Source: Synechocystis sp. PCC 7509 (GTDB taxonomy: Bacteria; Cyanobacteriota; Cyanobacteriia; Cyanobacteriales; Chroococcidiopsidaceae). From it: a stretch of DNA of 64,000 nucleotides. A program made the position numbers and the translations under genes. A model generated the notes under the pieces. That model saw only the letters and a list, made by a program, of their open reading frames with translations, searched no databases and was not told where the DNA came from. Each line of letters starts with the position of its first letter. Position 1 is the stretch's first letter. This document shows positions 1-9,344 of this stretch, piece by piece. The DNA lies in NCBI RefSeq assembly GCF_000332075.2, contig NZ_ALVU02000001.1, forward strand, positions 1,071,192 to 1,135,191. The letters run 5' to 3'.

Positions 1-2202
1 GCGATCTTTCGCTCCATAGGCGATCGCGCCCAAGAAGGGCAAACTCTCGATAATATTGGCGGCGTATACCGCTTATCGAAAAATTATCACCAAGCCTTAG
101 ATTACTACAATCAAGCCTTGGCTGTACGACGGGCTACGGGCGATCGCTTTCGAGAATTTGCAACGCTAACAGGTGTAATTAGAGCCTATGAATCGTTGAA
201 AGATTATCCCAAAGCTTTAGAATCAGCAAATAGCGCTCTAAGCATTGCTCGCGCCCAAAAAAGTCCCTTTGCTGAAGCTTCCGCCTTAGCTTTAACAGGG
301 AGAGTATATTTAGCTTCGGGAAATAACCCTCAAGCTTTAGAATCTTCAAAGGCGGCGTTAAAAACTTGGCAGCAATTGGGTATTCGCGCCGCCGCCGCCC
401 CAACGCTGGATAATATTGGTAAAACTTATCATGCTCAAGGAAATTATCCTAACGCGATCGCCTCTCACAAGGAAGCTTTAGCTGTATGGCAAAGTTTGGG
501 CGATAAAGCAGGCGAAGCTGAGAGTTTATACAATATTGCCATTAGCGAACAAGGGCGAAACAATTTCCCTCAAGCTCAAACTCAAATTAAAGCCGCGATC
601 GCCGTTGTTGAAACATTGCGTACCAAAATCGCAAGTAAAGACTTAAGAGCTACTTATTTTGCTTCAGTGCAGAGATACTATGAGTTTTATACAGACTTAT
701 TGATGCAGTGGCACAAAAAAGAGCCAAGAGCGGGGTTTAACGTGGAGGCTCTGCAAGTAAGCGATCGCGCCCGCGCCCGTAGTTTGTTAGAAATTCTCAC
801 CGAAGCTAACGCAGACATCCGTAAGGGGGTAGATCCGCAACTGCTAGCAAAAGAACGGAATTTGCAAACGGCGTTAGATGTAGCCGAAACTCGGCGGGTA
901 AGAATCCTTAGCGCTAACCATACTCCCGCCCAAGCCACCGCCGTAGATAAACAAGTTTCTGAACTATTAAACCAATACCAAGCCTTGCAAGCCCAAATTC
1001 GGACTACAAGCCCCCAGTATGCCGCCTTAACTCAACCCCAAGCGCTGAAACTCGCCCAAATCCAAAAACTCTTAGATCCCGATACTGTATTGCTGGAATA
1101 CTCTCTAGGTAAAAAACGCAGCTATTTATGGACGGTAACGGCTAATTCTTTAACTAGCTACGAATTGCCACCCCAACAAGAAATAGAAACTCTTGCCAAG
1201 CAATATTACCAATTAGTTACCGATAAACGTTTTGGTTTGAAACGGCAAAACTTAGCTCAAGTAGCTACTAATTTAAGCGACATTCTTTTAAAACCCGTAG
1301 CTGGACAAATTGCCAAAAAACGTTTAGTAGTAGTTAGCGATGGTGCGCTGCAATACGTGCCATTTACTGCCTTACCTTCACCAAATAACAATGCTACGCC
1401 GTTATTAGTTGAGCATGAAATTGTTAGTTTGCCATCAGCTTCTACAATTGATGTATTGCGACGCGAATTAATTGGACGTAAACCTGCACCTAAAACCGTA
1501 GCAGTAATAGCAGATCCAGTATTTACCACTAATGACGAAAGAGTAAAAACTGCAACTTCATCTACTCCCTCTAGCAATCCCAACTCTTTGTTGCAGAGAT
1601 CCGCTACACAATCGGGCGTAAATTTTGCCCGTTTACCTGGTACGAGAAAGGAAGCCGAGCAAATTTTAGCGCTTGTACCCGCAAGTGAGCGATCGCAAAC
1701 TTTTGATTTTCAAAGCGATCGCGCGGCGGTGACTAGCTCAAATCTAAGCCAGTATCGAATTATTCATTTTGCTACTCATGGCATCCTCAACAGCCTTAAT
1801 CCTGAGCTTTCGGGGGTGGTGCTATCGCTGGTAGACGAAAAAGGTGCGCCGCAAAATGGCTTTTTGCGCCTAAATGAAATATTCAATCTCAATTTACCTG
1901 CCGAATTAGTTGTACTTAGTGCCTGTCAAACAGGTTTAGGAGAACAAGTCCGAGGTGAAGGAATTATTAGCTTGACAAGGGGCTTTATGTATGCTGGTGC
2001 GCCGCGAGTGGTAGTAAGTTTGTGGAGTGTAGACGATCTTGCTACTGCCGAGTTAATGGGCAAATTTTATACAGAAATGCTGAAAAAAGGGTTAAAGCCT
2101 GCCGCAGCCTTGCGCTTGGCGCAGATAGAGGTGTGGAAGCAAGACAAATGGAAATCGCCTTATTACTGGGCAGCATTTGGGTTGCAAGGGGAATGGAGAT
2201 AA
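1..2202 (+). CDS. TPR-CHAT domain protein (5' end outside window)
   Basis: The reading frame is open from base 1, so the true start lies upstream; 733 residues are visible. The N-terminal third is a run of tetratricopeptide repeats (repeated A-L-x-x-Y/W and N-I-G-x-x-Y signatures), followed by a helical linker and a C-terminal CHAT (caspase HetF associated with TPRs) domain. The two expected catalytic residues are present: His in FATHG near visible residue 593 and Cys in LSACQTG near residue 642. CHAT proteins are caspase-like cysteine peptidases, often fused to protein-interaction repeats in cyanobacteria. The substrate is unknown. It ends before a good terminator hairpin and appears to be the last gene of its unit. 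Confidence 0.9.
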   Translation, partial: AIFRSIGDRAQEGQTLDNIGGVYRLSKNYHQALDYYNQALAVRRATGDRFREFATLTGVIRAYESLKDYPKALESANSALSIARAQKSPFAEASALALTGRVYLASGNNPQALESSKAALKTWQQLGIRAAAAPTLDNIGKTYHAQGNYPNAIASHKEALAVWQSLGDKAGEAESLYNIAISEQGRNNFPQAQTQIKAAIAVVETLRTKIASKDLRATYFASVQRYYEFYTDLLMQWHKKEPRAGFNVEALQVSDRARARSLLEILTEANADIRKGVDPQLLAKERNLQTALDVAETRRVRILSANHTPAQATAVDKQVSELLNQYQALQAQIRTTSPQYAALTQPQALKLAQIQKLLDPDTVLLEYSLGKKRSYLWTVTANSLTSYELPPQQEIETLAKQYYQLVTDKRFGLKRQNLAQVATNLSDILLKPVAGQIAKKRLVVVSDGALQYVPFTALPSPNNNATPLLVEHEIVSLPSASTIDVLRRELIGRKPAPKTVAVIADPVFTTNDERVKTATSSTPSSNPNSLLQRSATQSGVNFARLPGTRKEAEQILALVPASERSQTFDFQSDRAAVTSSNLSQYRIIHFATHGILNSLNPELSGVVLSLVDEKGAPQNGFLRLNEIFNLNLPAELVVLSACQTGLGEQVRGEGIISLTRGFMYAGAPRVVVSLWSVDDLATAELMGKFYTEMLKKGLKPAAALRLAQIEVWKQDKWKSPYYWAAFGLQGEWR

Positions 2203-2233
2203 CTTTTTGTCTTACACTTTGAGGCTGAAGGCA

Positions 2234-2270
2234 AGTTGATGAGCAAACAATTTACTCATCAACTATTTTG
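2234..2270 (+). terminator. intrinsic terminator-like hairpin after the CHAT gene
   Basis: A perfect 10-bp stem (AGTTGATGAG at 2234-2243 with CTCATCAACT at 2255-2264) has an 11-nt loop and is followed by ATTTT. It lies 32 nt after the CHAT stop codon, between convergent genes. The T tract is short. Confidence 0.55.
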
Positions 2271-2284
2271 CCATAAGTCTGATG

Positions 2285-3871
2285 TTAGACTTTACCATTT
2301 TGGGAATCTGCTTCGGCTTTTGAGTTATTTGTTGGTTTGATTACTTTGGCAATTGCTTGCTGGATAAATTCCTGCATAAATTCATCACGGCGATTAAGCT
2401 CAAACTGTCTTTGGACTACTTCAGTCATCCCACCATCTCCCCAATCTTGATTGTGGCGAAAATACTCAATAAAACTTCTCCCAGCAATCCGCGTCAAATA
2501 AGCCGCCGTGACTCCTTGAATTGCTTTACCAACAACAATTGTAGTGAGATTAAATTGCAAAGCTGTGGATAAAAGTTGAATTGCTCCTTTGACAATGCCC
2601 AAACTGGCTAAAGTTTTGGCTAAAGACAGCGCTAATTCTCGCCCCCGCTCTAAATTTAACTCGCAGCCGTAAATTTTGCCGATTTCTACTACCATTTGGG
2701 CGTTTACTGCGGCGGTTGCCAATAAATCCACCACAGGTATTGGAGTTACCGAAACTACCCCCGCCCCAATCCAAGCAAAACGATCTACAACTTTTTCGGC
2801 TTGGCGGCGACGTTGGGAGTCAATAAGTTTTCGAGCGTCATCTCCTAGGCGTTGGGATTGCAGCAAAATGTTATCAGCAACTAAATCCTCTCCTTCCGCT
2901 CTTAGCACCGCCGCCATACGCCGGAGTAAGGGGAGAATTTCGGGTTCGGGATGGAAAATTTCGCCATTTTCGCTTTTGAAGCTTTGGGGATTGGCAGAAA
3001 TTGCCACAATGTCCACGGGTTTAATAAAACTGTGGACTCGTTCGCGCAAACGGGCAATAATTATTTCGGTATCGGCTTCGGTGTAAAGATCGATTTTATT
3101 GAGGACAATTAGCGATCGCTTGCCCATTGCCGCTAAGGTCTGTAATGGCTGATATTCCGAGCTTCTTAGGTCATTATCTACTACAAATAAGAGTAAATCT
3201 GCGCCAGTTGCTAAGGAACGCGCTAGTTTTTCGCGCTCAGTTCCCGCTATACCCGCTTCTAAAATACCTGGAGTATCAGTAATCAAAATTTCCCGACTCA
3301 TGCCTTTTAATTTTAAGCTGTAAGTCTCCCCAATTTCTGTTGTTCCCATCGGTGCATCGACTTTACCAATTTGGTTGGCAAGCTTTGAAGAGTGTTCCCC
3401 CGAACTTTCCACAATGCGCCCAATTAAAGCATTTACAAGCGAAGTTTTCCCCGCCGAACCCGTACCAAATACTACTACTTGCAATTCACCGCCCGACAAC
3501 GTAGCTTCAATTTCTTGGGAACGACCTAATAAAACTCGTCTGGCAACTTCATCCTCAATTTGGGCTACTTGTTGACGAATTGCGCGGAGAGTTTCTTCCG
3601 CCGCTTCGGTTTTAATAACGGGAATTTGTGGTTGACGGCGCTGCTTTGGTGAAGACTTAGCACCCTTATTAAATAGCAAAACATAGTAGACAAATAAGCC
3701 AATTAATCCTGCCAGCAAAGCAACAATTAATAGCAGTAGCAAATTAGCTAAAAAAGGTGAGGTAAAAGCAGTATAGCTATACAACCAGGACAAAGAATTA
3801 ACTAGCCACAGCATTAACCCCAAAATCAGGATTAAACCAATAATCAGCGTCAATAGGCGCGATAGGGGCAT
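2285..3871 (-). CDS. membrane-anchored GTPase with DUF697 domain
   Basis: 528 residues. Two hydrophobic segments at about 5-30 and 40-66 anchor the protein. A GTPase domain follows, with a P-loop GTGSAGKTS (137-145), G3 DTPG (199-202) and G4 NKID (258-261). The C-terminal part (about 360-480) resembles DUF697, seen in YcjF-type cyanobacterial GTPases. The role is probably membrane- or envelope-associated, but no substrate can be named. The gene is convergent with the CHAT gene and divergent from the glutaminase gene. Confidence 0.85.
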   Translation of the reverse strand: MPLSRLLTLIIGLILILGLMLWLVNSLSWLYSYTAFTSPFLANLLLLLIVALLAGLIGLFVYYVLLFNKGAKSSPKQRRQPQIPVIKTEAAEETLRAIRQQVAQIEDEVARRVLLGRSQEIEATLSGGELQVVVFGTGSAGKTSLVNALIGRIVESSGEHSSKLANQIGKVDAPMGTTEIGETYSLKLKGMSREILITDTPGILEAGIAGTEREKLARSLATGADLLLFVVDNDLRSSEYQPLQTLAAMGKRSLIVLNKIDLYTEADTEIIIARLRERVHSFIKPVDIVAISANPQSFKSENGEIFHPEPEILPLLRRMAAVLRAEGEDLVADNILLQSQRLGDDARKLIDSQRRRQAEKVVDRFAWIGAGVVSVTPIPVVDLLATAAVNAQMVVEIGKIYGCELNLERGRELALSLAKTLASLGIVKGAIQLLSTALQFNLTTIVVGKAIQGVTAAYLTRIAGRSFIEYFRHNQDWGDGGMTEVVQRQFELNRRDEFMQEFIQQAIAKVIKPTNNSKAEADSQNGKV

Positions 3872-3983
3872 AGTTTAGGGTCAGGTGGTAGCAACAATTA
3901 ACTAGATTCTAGTCTTTCTGTGGCGAAGGTAGTATTTAAAGTAGCTATATAAACGTTTCTCTAGAGCTTACTACCAAACAATT

Positions 3984-4967
3984 ATGAGTAACGAAGTTGC
4001 TGCAAATAATTCTCCTGCAACGATTCAGCCTGTAGAAATTCAAGAAACTTTGGACGAGTTATACAATAAGTATCGGCTTTTGCAAATAGGTCAGTTGGCA
4101 ACTTACATTCCAGAACTAGCAAAAGTGAATCCAGAATTGTTTAGTATCTGCATCATCACTGTAGACGGTCAATGTTTTAAAGTCGGAGATTTTCAGCAAT
4201 TATTTACTATTCAGTCTATCTCTAAAGTGTTTGTTTATGGACTGGCGCTGGCAGAACATGGACGAGAACAAGTGTTAGCTAAAGTAGGTGTAGAACCAAC
4301 GGGAGATGCTTTTAATGCGATTATTCTTGACGAGAAATCCAAGCGTCCTTATAACCCAATGGTCAATGCTGGAGCGATCGCTATTACCAGTCTAATTAAA
4401 GGCAATGAACCAACAGAGCGGTTAAGTCGGATGTTATCAATGTTTGAGGGCTACATTGGACATGAAACTACTGTCGATATGCTCACCTTCATGTCAGAGC
4501 GCACCACCGGACACCGTAACCGCGCCATGGCTCACCTGATGCTTAATTTTGGCATGATTGATGAAAAAATCGATGAAGCTCTTGATCTTTACTTTCAGCA
4601 ATGTTCTTTGGCGATTAACTGTTTAGATTTGGCTGTAATGGCTGCAACATTATCTAATCAAGGTAGAAACCCATTAACTCACGTCCAAGCTGTTCCCTCC
4701 TGCTATATCAGAGATATTCTTAGTGTTATTTATACCTGCGGAATGTACAACTTTGCTGGAGAGTGGGCTTACAAAGTTGGCTTACCTGCAAAAAGTGGTG
4801 TAAGTGGTGGGCTACTTATAGTTGTACCTGGTCAGATGGGCATTGGGATTTTTTCACCGCTTTTAGATGAGCGTGGTAATAGCGTTCGAGGAGTCAAAGT
4901 TTCTGAAGAACTATCGCAACGTTTTGGGTTGCATCTGTTTGATTGTAAAAAACGGGATGTTGGCTAA
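3984..4967 (+). CDS. glsA: glutaminase A
   Basis: 327 residues, the usual size for the serine-dependent glutaminase family (beta-lactamase fold), which hydrolyses L-glutamine to glutamate and ammonia. The catalytic S-x-x-K motif is visible as S78-I-S-K81, with the conserved NPMVNAGAI stretch around 120-130 and KSGVSGG near the C-terminus. The gene starts at ATG with no clear operon partner. It is free of disruptions. Confidence 0.93.
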   Translation: MSNEVAANNSPATIQPVEIQETLDELYNKYRLLQIGQLATYIPELAKVNPELFSICIITVDGQCFKVGDFQQLFTIQSISKVFVYGLALAEHGREQVLAKVGVEPTGDAFNAIILDEKSKRPYNPMVNAGAIAITSLIKGNEPTERLSRMLSMFEGYIGHETTVDMLTFMSERTTGHRNRAMAHLMLNFGMIDEKIDEALDLYFQQCSLAINCLDLAVMAATLSNQGRNPLTHVQAVPSCYIRDILSVIYTCGMYNFAGEWAYKVGLPAKSGVSGGLLIVVPGQMGIGIFSPLLDERGNSVRGVKVSEELSQRFGLHLFDCKKRDVG

Positions 4968-5051
4968 AAATGCGATCGCATTCTAGATGTTGGTCAAGCT
5001 AGAACTGTAGAGTAGGGCAAGCGCGATCGCCATTAAACCAGTTCCAAAAAA

Positions 5052-5410
5052 TTATTCTGTATCTATTAAAACCGTAACCGCCGCAACCGCAATTAGCATT
5101 TCGTCGTTTTTATCCTTGAGAGAAGCGATCGCCCGACCTTGAACCACCATCCCACCGGACTCTACAGTTAAAGACTTTTGTCCAAAAGGTAGTACAGCTA
5201 GAACTTCAGATTCCCGTACTTGTTCTGGGTAAGGTACAGCTACTTTGACCTCAACAATCATTTGGTCTGGATCGCTTAAACCCGCAACTTCCCAAACGCC
5301 CAGCAAAGCATTATTGGCGATCGCATTTCTTACCGCCCTTGCTGCTGCAACAGTGGGTTCTTGCCCGTGTTGGTCAATGCCCATCCCCATTTCAATGATG
5401 AATCGTTTAC
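5052..5410 (-). pseudogene. Lin0512-family gene, 5' end displaced by an IS200/IS605-type insertion
   Basis: The frame encodes KRFIIEMGMGIDQHGQ onward, a conserved small family (Lin0512/TIGR02058) of unknown function. No start codon precedes it before a stop at the element's left end. The missing start lies on the other side of the element: codons at 6794-6788 read ATG GTT C, and joining base 6788 to base 5410 gives M-V-R-K-R-F-I-I-E in frame. The uninterrupted protein would be 121 residues. Translation of a 112-residue form from the internal ATG at 5390 is possible, but the N-terminal strand would be missing. Confidence 0.88.
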
Positions 5411-6787
5411 CGGAAAAATGGGTCTAAAGCCCCGCCGTTCTAGGACGGCTTTATATTAATTATATTAGTTATCCGTATCATTGTATAATAAATGTTAGGA
5501 GGTAACGAGAATGTACGGATGTCAGCAAACATTAATTAGTCACAACAATGAACTTAAAGCAATACTTAAATATGTCTGTGCCGAAGCTAACAAACTGTCT
5601 AATTGTGGGCTATACTACGCCCGTCAAATGTATTTTAAGGCGGGAAAAATAGTTAATAAGTTTGACTTGCATAAGCAACTTAATAAAAACCCACATTTTG
5701 GGGCATTGCAATCGCAAACGGCACAGCAAGCACTAACCACTATTGCAGAGTCGTTTAAGTCATTTTTAGGACTGTTAAAAGCTTATAGAAACGGAACTAT
5801 AGCAGATTGTCCTAAACTGCCTAACTACCGCAAGAAAGGATTAACACTTGTTACTTATCCAAGCCAAGCAGTCAAGTTAATTGACCATCAATTAAGGTTT
5901 CCGCTAGGAAGTAAAGTTAAAACTTGGTTTGGGCTAGATGCTTTTTATCTGCCGATGCCATCAAACCTAGATTATAAAAGCGTTAGAGAGTTTAGAATAC
6001 TGCCTAGGGGTGGCTGCTTTTATGTAGAATTTGTTTATAAACTAGAATCGGTTTCAAGCGATGTAAATCCTGATTTTGCTTTAGGAATTGACCCAGGTTT
6101 AAACAACTGGCTAACTTGCGTTTCTAACGTAGGAACAAGTTTTATAGTTGATGGAAAACACCTCAAGTCGCTTAACCAATTCTACAACAAACAAATCTCA
6201 ACTATTAAAGAAAACAAACCACAAGGTTTCTGGTCTAATAAGCTTGCCTCTATCACAGAAAAGCGCAATCGGCAAATGCGGGACGCTGTTAATAAAGCCG
6301 CTCGAAAAGTTTTAACTCATTGTTTAAATAACAAGATTGGGACTCTTGTATTTGGCTGGAACAAAGGGCAAAAAGACAGTTCAAATATGGGAAGAGTTAA
6401 TAACCAAAAGTTTGTATCAGTCCCGACTGCCAAACTGAAAGATAGGATTGCTCAGTTATGTGAACAGTATGGAATTAAGTTTGTAGAAACTGAGGAATCC
6501 TATACTTCAAAAGCTTCGTTTGTTGATGGTGATTTTCTGCCTATTTTCGGTGAAAAACCCGAAGGGTGGAAGTCTTCAGGCAAACGGACAAAGCGAGGAT
6601 TGTTCCGCACCTTTGCAGATTGGCATATTAACGCTGATTGCAACGGGGCATCAAATATCATCCGAAAAGTAGCAACAACACTTGGTTTAGACTTGAGTGG
6701 AGTTAGTAGAGGCGCATTGTCTACGCCTTTAAGACTAAGAATTTGGTCTTAAGAATCCTCGTTCCCTTTAGGGCGAGGAGAAGTCAA
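5411..6787 (+). mobile_element. IS200/IS605-type element carrying only tnpB
   Basis: The left flank ends in TTAC (5407-5410). The right end is TCAA (6784-6787). These match the target and right cleavage tetranucleotides known for IS608-type single-strand transposition. A subterminal imperfect hairpin lies at 5426-5452 (AAAGCC with GGCTTT), and a second at 6756-6779 (TCCTC with GAGGA, inner CCC with GGG). There is no target duplication, as expected. No tnpA is present, so mobility would need a Y1 transposase in trans. Precise excision restores the Lin0512 reading frame, which fixes both ends. Confidence 0.88.
5511..6752 (+). CDS. tnpB: TnpB RNA-guided nuclease, variant lacking the usual zinc ribbon
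   Basis: 413 residues behind a strong AGGAGG site (about 5497-5502). RuvC-I is GIDPG with Asp194; RuvC-III is NADCNGASN with Asp376. The usual RuvC-II Glu position is occupied by FGWNKG (281-286). Acidic residues instead occur in VETEES (325-330), matching TnpB lineages with a relocated catalytic glutamate. No CxxC pairs are seen between RuvC-II and RuvC-III, so the zinc ribbon is absent or replaced by the SGKRTKRG stretch. The reading frame is intact. By analogy with ISDra2, the guide RNA would come from the 3' end and read into sequence after 6787. Confidence 0.9.
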   Translation: MYGCQQTLISHNNELKAILKYVCAEANKLSNCGLYYARQMYFKAGKIVNKFDLHKQLNKNPHFGALQSQTAQQALTTIAESFKSFLGLLKAYRNGTIADCPKLPNYRKKGLTLVTYPSQAVKLIDHQLRFPLGSKVKTWFGLDAFYLPMPSNLDYKSVREFRILPRGGCFYVEFVYKLESVSSDVNPDFALGIDPGLNNWLTCVSNVGTSFIVDGKHLKSLNQFYNKQISTIKENKPQGFWSNKLASITEKRNRQMRDAVNKAARKVLTHCLNNKIGTLVFGWNKGQKDSSNMGRVNNQKFVSVPTAKLKDRIAQLCEQYGIKFVETEESYTSKASFVDGDFLPIFGEKPEGWKSSGKRTKRGLFRTFADWHINADCNGASNIIRKVATTLGLDLSGVSRGALSTPLRLRIWS

Positions 6788-6880
6788 GAACCATTGCTAA
6801 CTTTTCCCACAACTGCTTTATTAGCTTAGACTTTCCTATGCTCTACGTGTCAATAAAGCGCCGCACTCCCAAAATATCAC

Positions 6881-7816
6881 TCAGTATACTTGAGGAACAA
6901 AAAACTGCTCATTGCGAGGGGCGCGAACATAATCTTCAAAGGGAGGTCTGGGCGGAAGTTCTAGAGGCGGAGGGGTCATATCTTCGTAGGGAATTTTGCT
7001 TAGTAGATGATGAAGGCAATTTAGCCTAGAGCGTTTTTTATCATCCGCCTCAATCGTAAACCAGGGAGCTTCGGGAATATTTGTCCGCGCAAACATAGCA
7101 TCTTTGGCTTTGGAGTAATCCATCCAGCGATCGCGCGATTCCAAATCCATTGGACTGAGTTTCCAACGTCTTGCTGGATCGTGACTGCGGGATAAAAAGC
7201 GCCGCTCTTGCTCGTCATCGCTGACGGAAAACCAGTATTTGAGTAAAACAATCCCCGAAGCGACTAACATTCGTTCAAATTCCGGGCAAGATTGCATAAA
7301 TTCTGCATACTCAGCATCACTACAAAAACCCATAATCCGCTCAACCCCGGCTCGGTTGTACCAACTGCGATCAAATAATACAATTTCCCCGGCGGCAGGC
7401 AGGTGTGCCACGTAACGCTGAAAATACCACTGTGTTTTTTCGCGATCGGAGGGAGTACCCAAAGCTACAATCCTACAACCACGGGGGTTAAGTGGTTCAG
7501 CAATGCGTTTAATCACGCCACCTTTGCCCGCCGCATCGCGACCTTCAAAAATTACCACAACTCGATAACCAACGTGCTTGAGCCAGTATTGCATTTTGAC
7601 TAACTCAATCTGGAGTTCTCGTAGTTGAGTTTCGTAAGTTTTTTTGGGAATTTTCTTCGCAAAGATTTCGGTACTACCATCAAAAATCTTTTTTGATTTC
7701 TTAGGTTTCTTCCGATCTTGTGCCTTTAAAAGGCTCTCTGCTAGGTCTGTAACTGGTTGAGCTAAACTATTATTTTTTAGTTTTTCTCCTGTGATTTCAT
7801 CTGTTGACATATACAA
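6881..7816 (-). CDS. ppk2: polyphosphate kinase 2 family protein
   Basis: 311 residues. The PPK2 P-loop is FEGRDAAGKGG (90-100) and the Walker B segment is DRSWYNR (149-155), followed by an arginine-rich lid region. PPK2 enzymes transfer phosphate between polyphosphate and nucleotides. A lysine-rich N-terminal extension of about 60 residues precedes the kinase core. ATG at 7816 or 7810 could be the start. The gene lies just downstream of the original Lin0512 start and was probably its neighbour before the insertion. Confidence 0.92.
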   Translation of the reverse strand: MYMSTDEITGEKLKNNSLAQPVTDLAESLLKAQDRKKPKKSKKIFDGSTEIFAKKIPKKTYETQLRELQIELVKMQYWLKHVGYRVVVIFEGRDAAGKGGVIKRIAEPLNPRGCRIVALGTPSDREKTQWYFQRYVAHLPAAGEIVLFDRSWYNRAGVERIMGFCSDAEYAEFMQSCPEFERMLVASGIVLLKYWFSVSDDEQERRFLSRSHDPARRWKLSPMDLESRDRWMDYSKAKDAMFARTNIPEAPWFTIEADDKKRSRLNCLHHLLSKIPYEDMTPPPLELPPRPPFEDYVRAPRNEQFFVPQVY

Positions 7817-7868
7817 TTACTCTCAATTATTTAATTAACTAACTTAAATTTACTTACCAAGTAAGGTT

Positions 7869-8236
7869 CTAGTCTGTATAACCTAAAGCATTGACTTCAA
7901 ACTGTTCTCGAATACTGTCAAAGTCGAGATGTTGTCCTGTGTTATGCGCTTGGTGATGCCTTCGGCGGTTCGCTTTGCAAACATCGCTGCGTTGTTAATT
8001 AACACCTCAATCTGGGTTGCTCCTAGCCGCTCGTGCAAGGACGCAACAAAATCATCAGCTATATCAATGTTTTCTTCGACTCGGATTCCTAGCGCCTTCA
8101 ACTCCTTAGACGCTTCAGGGCAGACGGCGATCGCCTTGTCTCCCCATGCCTGAAGTTGACGACAATACTCATAGCCGATGCCGCGATTGGCTACTGTAAC
8201 TAAATATGTTGCCATAGGATGCGCTACTGCAAACAA
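7869..8236 (-). pseudogene. short-chain dehydrogenase/reductase remnant
   Basis: The likely original start is ATG at 8215 (MATYLVTVANRGIG). The NAD(P)-binding TGxxxGxG motif has its first Gly replaced by Val, and the NNAA motif is still present. After about residue 95 the frame shifts: the expected continuation LDFDSIREQFEVNALG is encoded in another frame at about 7880-7935 and then stops at 7869-7871. The Tyr-x-x-x-Lys half is gone. A normal family member has about 240 residues, so this is a frameshifted, truncated pseudogene. Confidence 0.8.
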
Positions 8237-8328
8237 CCTTGATTATGTCCCACAATAACGCAGTCTGGCAGTTCCCTTATTAAAGCAGGTAAATTTAGGT
8301 ATGAAGGTAGTTGAAAGAATATTTACAA

Positions 8329-9066
8329 CTAAGCTTTGCTTGCTTGGGCTAAACGATTATTAACTTCATCCCAATTAATGACATTCCACCAAGCTGTCAA
8401 ATAGTCGGCGCGGCGGTATTGGTATTTGAGATAGTAAGCGTGTTCCCAAACATCATTGCCCATAATTGGGTAATTGCCATCAATTAGCGGGCTATCTTGA
8501 TTGGGGGTAGTGGTAATTTTTAGTTTGCCATCATCACGTACTAGCCACACCCAGCCACTACCAAAACGTTTAGTACCTGCTTCGTTAAACTGTTTTTTGA
8601 AAGTAGCAAAATCGCCAAAGTCTGCGGCGATCGCTTTACTAATTGCTCCAGTTGGCTCTCCGCCGCCGTTAGGCTTCATGATTTGCCAAAACATACTATG
8701 ATTTACATGACCGCCGCCATTATTGCGGACGGTGGTGCGAATAGCCTCTGGTACGCTTTCAAGATTGGTTAGCAACTGCTCGACACTTTGCGATTTGAGG
8801 TTAGGATACTTTTCTAAAGCCGCGTTTAAGTTTTTTACATAAGTTGCATGGTGGTTATCGTGATGAAACCGCATGGTTTGAGCGTCAATGTGTGGCTCTA
8901 GAGCGTTGTAGTCGTAGGGTAAAGGCGGTAAAGAAATGGTGTTACTTGCAGGAGTAGGTTGAGCTATTGCTGTATCCATCAACCCCGACGAGCGCCAAGA
9001 ACTTAAAGCTACGGCTCCGCCTGTTGCTCCGAGTAAAAATAGTAGTTTGCGTCGATTTAGTGTCAT
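8329..9066 (-). CDS. sodA: exported Mn superoxide dismutase
   Basis: 245 residues from the ATG at 9066; a longer frame upstream is unlikely to be used. The N-terminus has a twin-arginine style signal ([18 protein letters not shown]), so export to periplasm or lumen is expected. Metal ligands are visible: His in FHHDNHH, His in VNHSMFW, Asp and His in [19 protein letters not shown] and NQDSP favour Mn over Fe. The enzyme disproportionates superoxide. It stands alone in its unit. Confidence 0.93.
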   Translation of the reverse strand: MTLNRRKLLFLLGATGGAVALSSWRSSGLMDTAIAQPTPASNTISLPPLPYDYNALEPHIDAQTMRFHHDNHHATYVKNLNAALEKYPNLKSQSVEQLLTNLESVPEAIRTTVRNNGGGHVNHSMFWQIMKPNGGGEPTGAISKAIAADFGDFATFKKQFNEAGTKRFGSGWVWLVRDDGKLKITTTPNQDSPLIDGNYPIMGNDVWEHAYYLKYQYRRADYLTAWWNVINWDEVNNRLAQASKA

Positions 9067-9344
9067 AAAAAAATTGGTAGTTAGGGCGATCGCCTTTGAC
9101 AATAACAGCCTAATTAAATAATCAATCCTGCTGCCCAAACTCCATGCTACGTCACAATAGAATCTTAAAAATCTACCTTTTTAAGTGTTTTTGAGCTACT
9201 AGCCGACATTCAGCTAGAATTTGCTATTTATCCCTCTGGCGCTAGTTAAAATGCGAGCGATCGCTAAAAGTTTAATTTTTTGGGGTAATTACTGTTAGTT
9301 TGCTTGATTGTTTGGGAATACTATCAGCAAGGCTTTATAGCGCG

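Noticed and set aside
2676..3086. Long plus-strand frame inside the GTPase gene
   Set aside because: It runs antisense to a clearly conserved GTPase and shows no family resemblance.
6838..7029. Small plus-strand frame over the 3' end of ppk2
   Set aside because: It overlaps conserved PPK2 coding sequence on the opposite strand and lacks a ribosome site.
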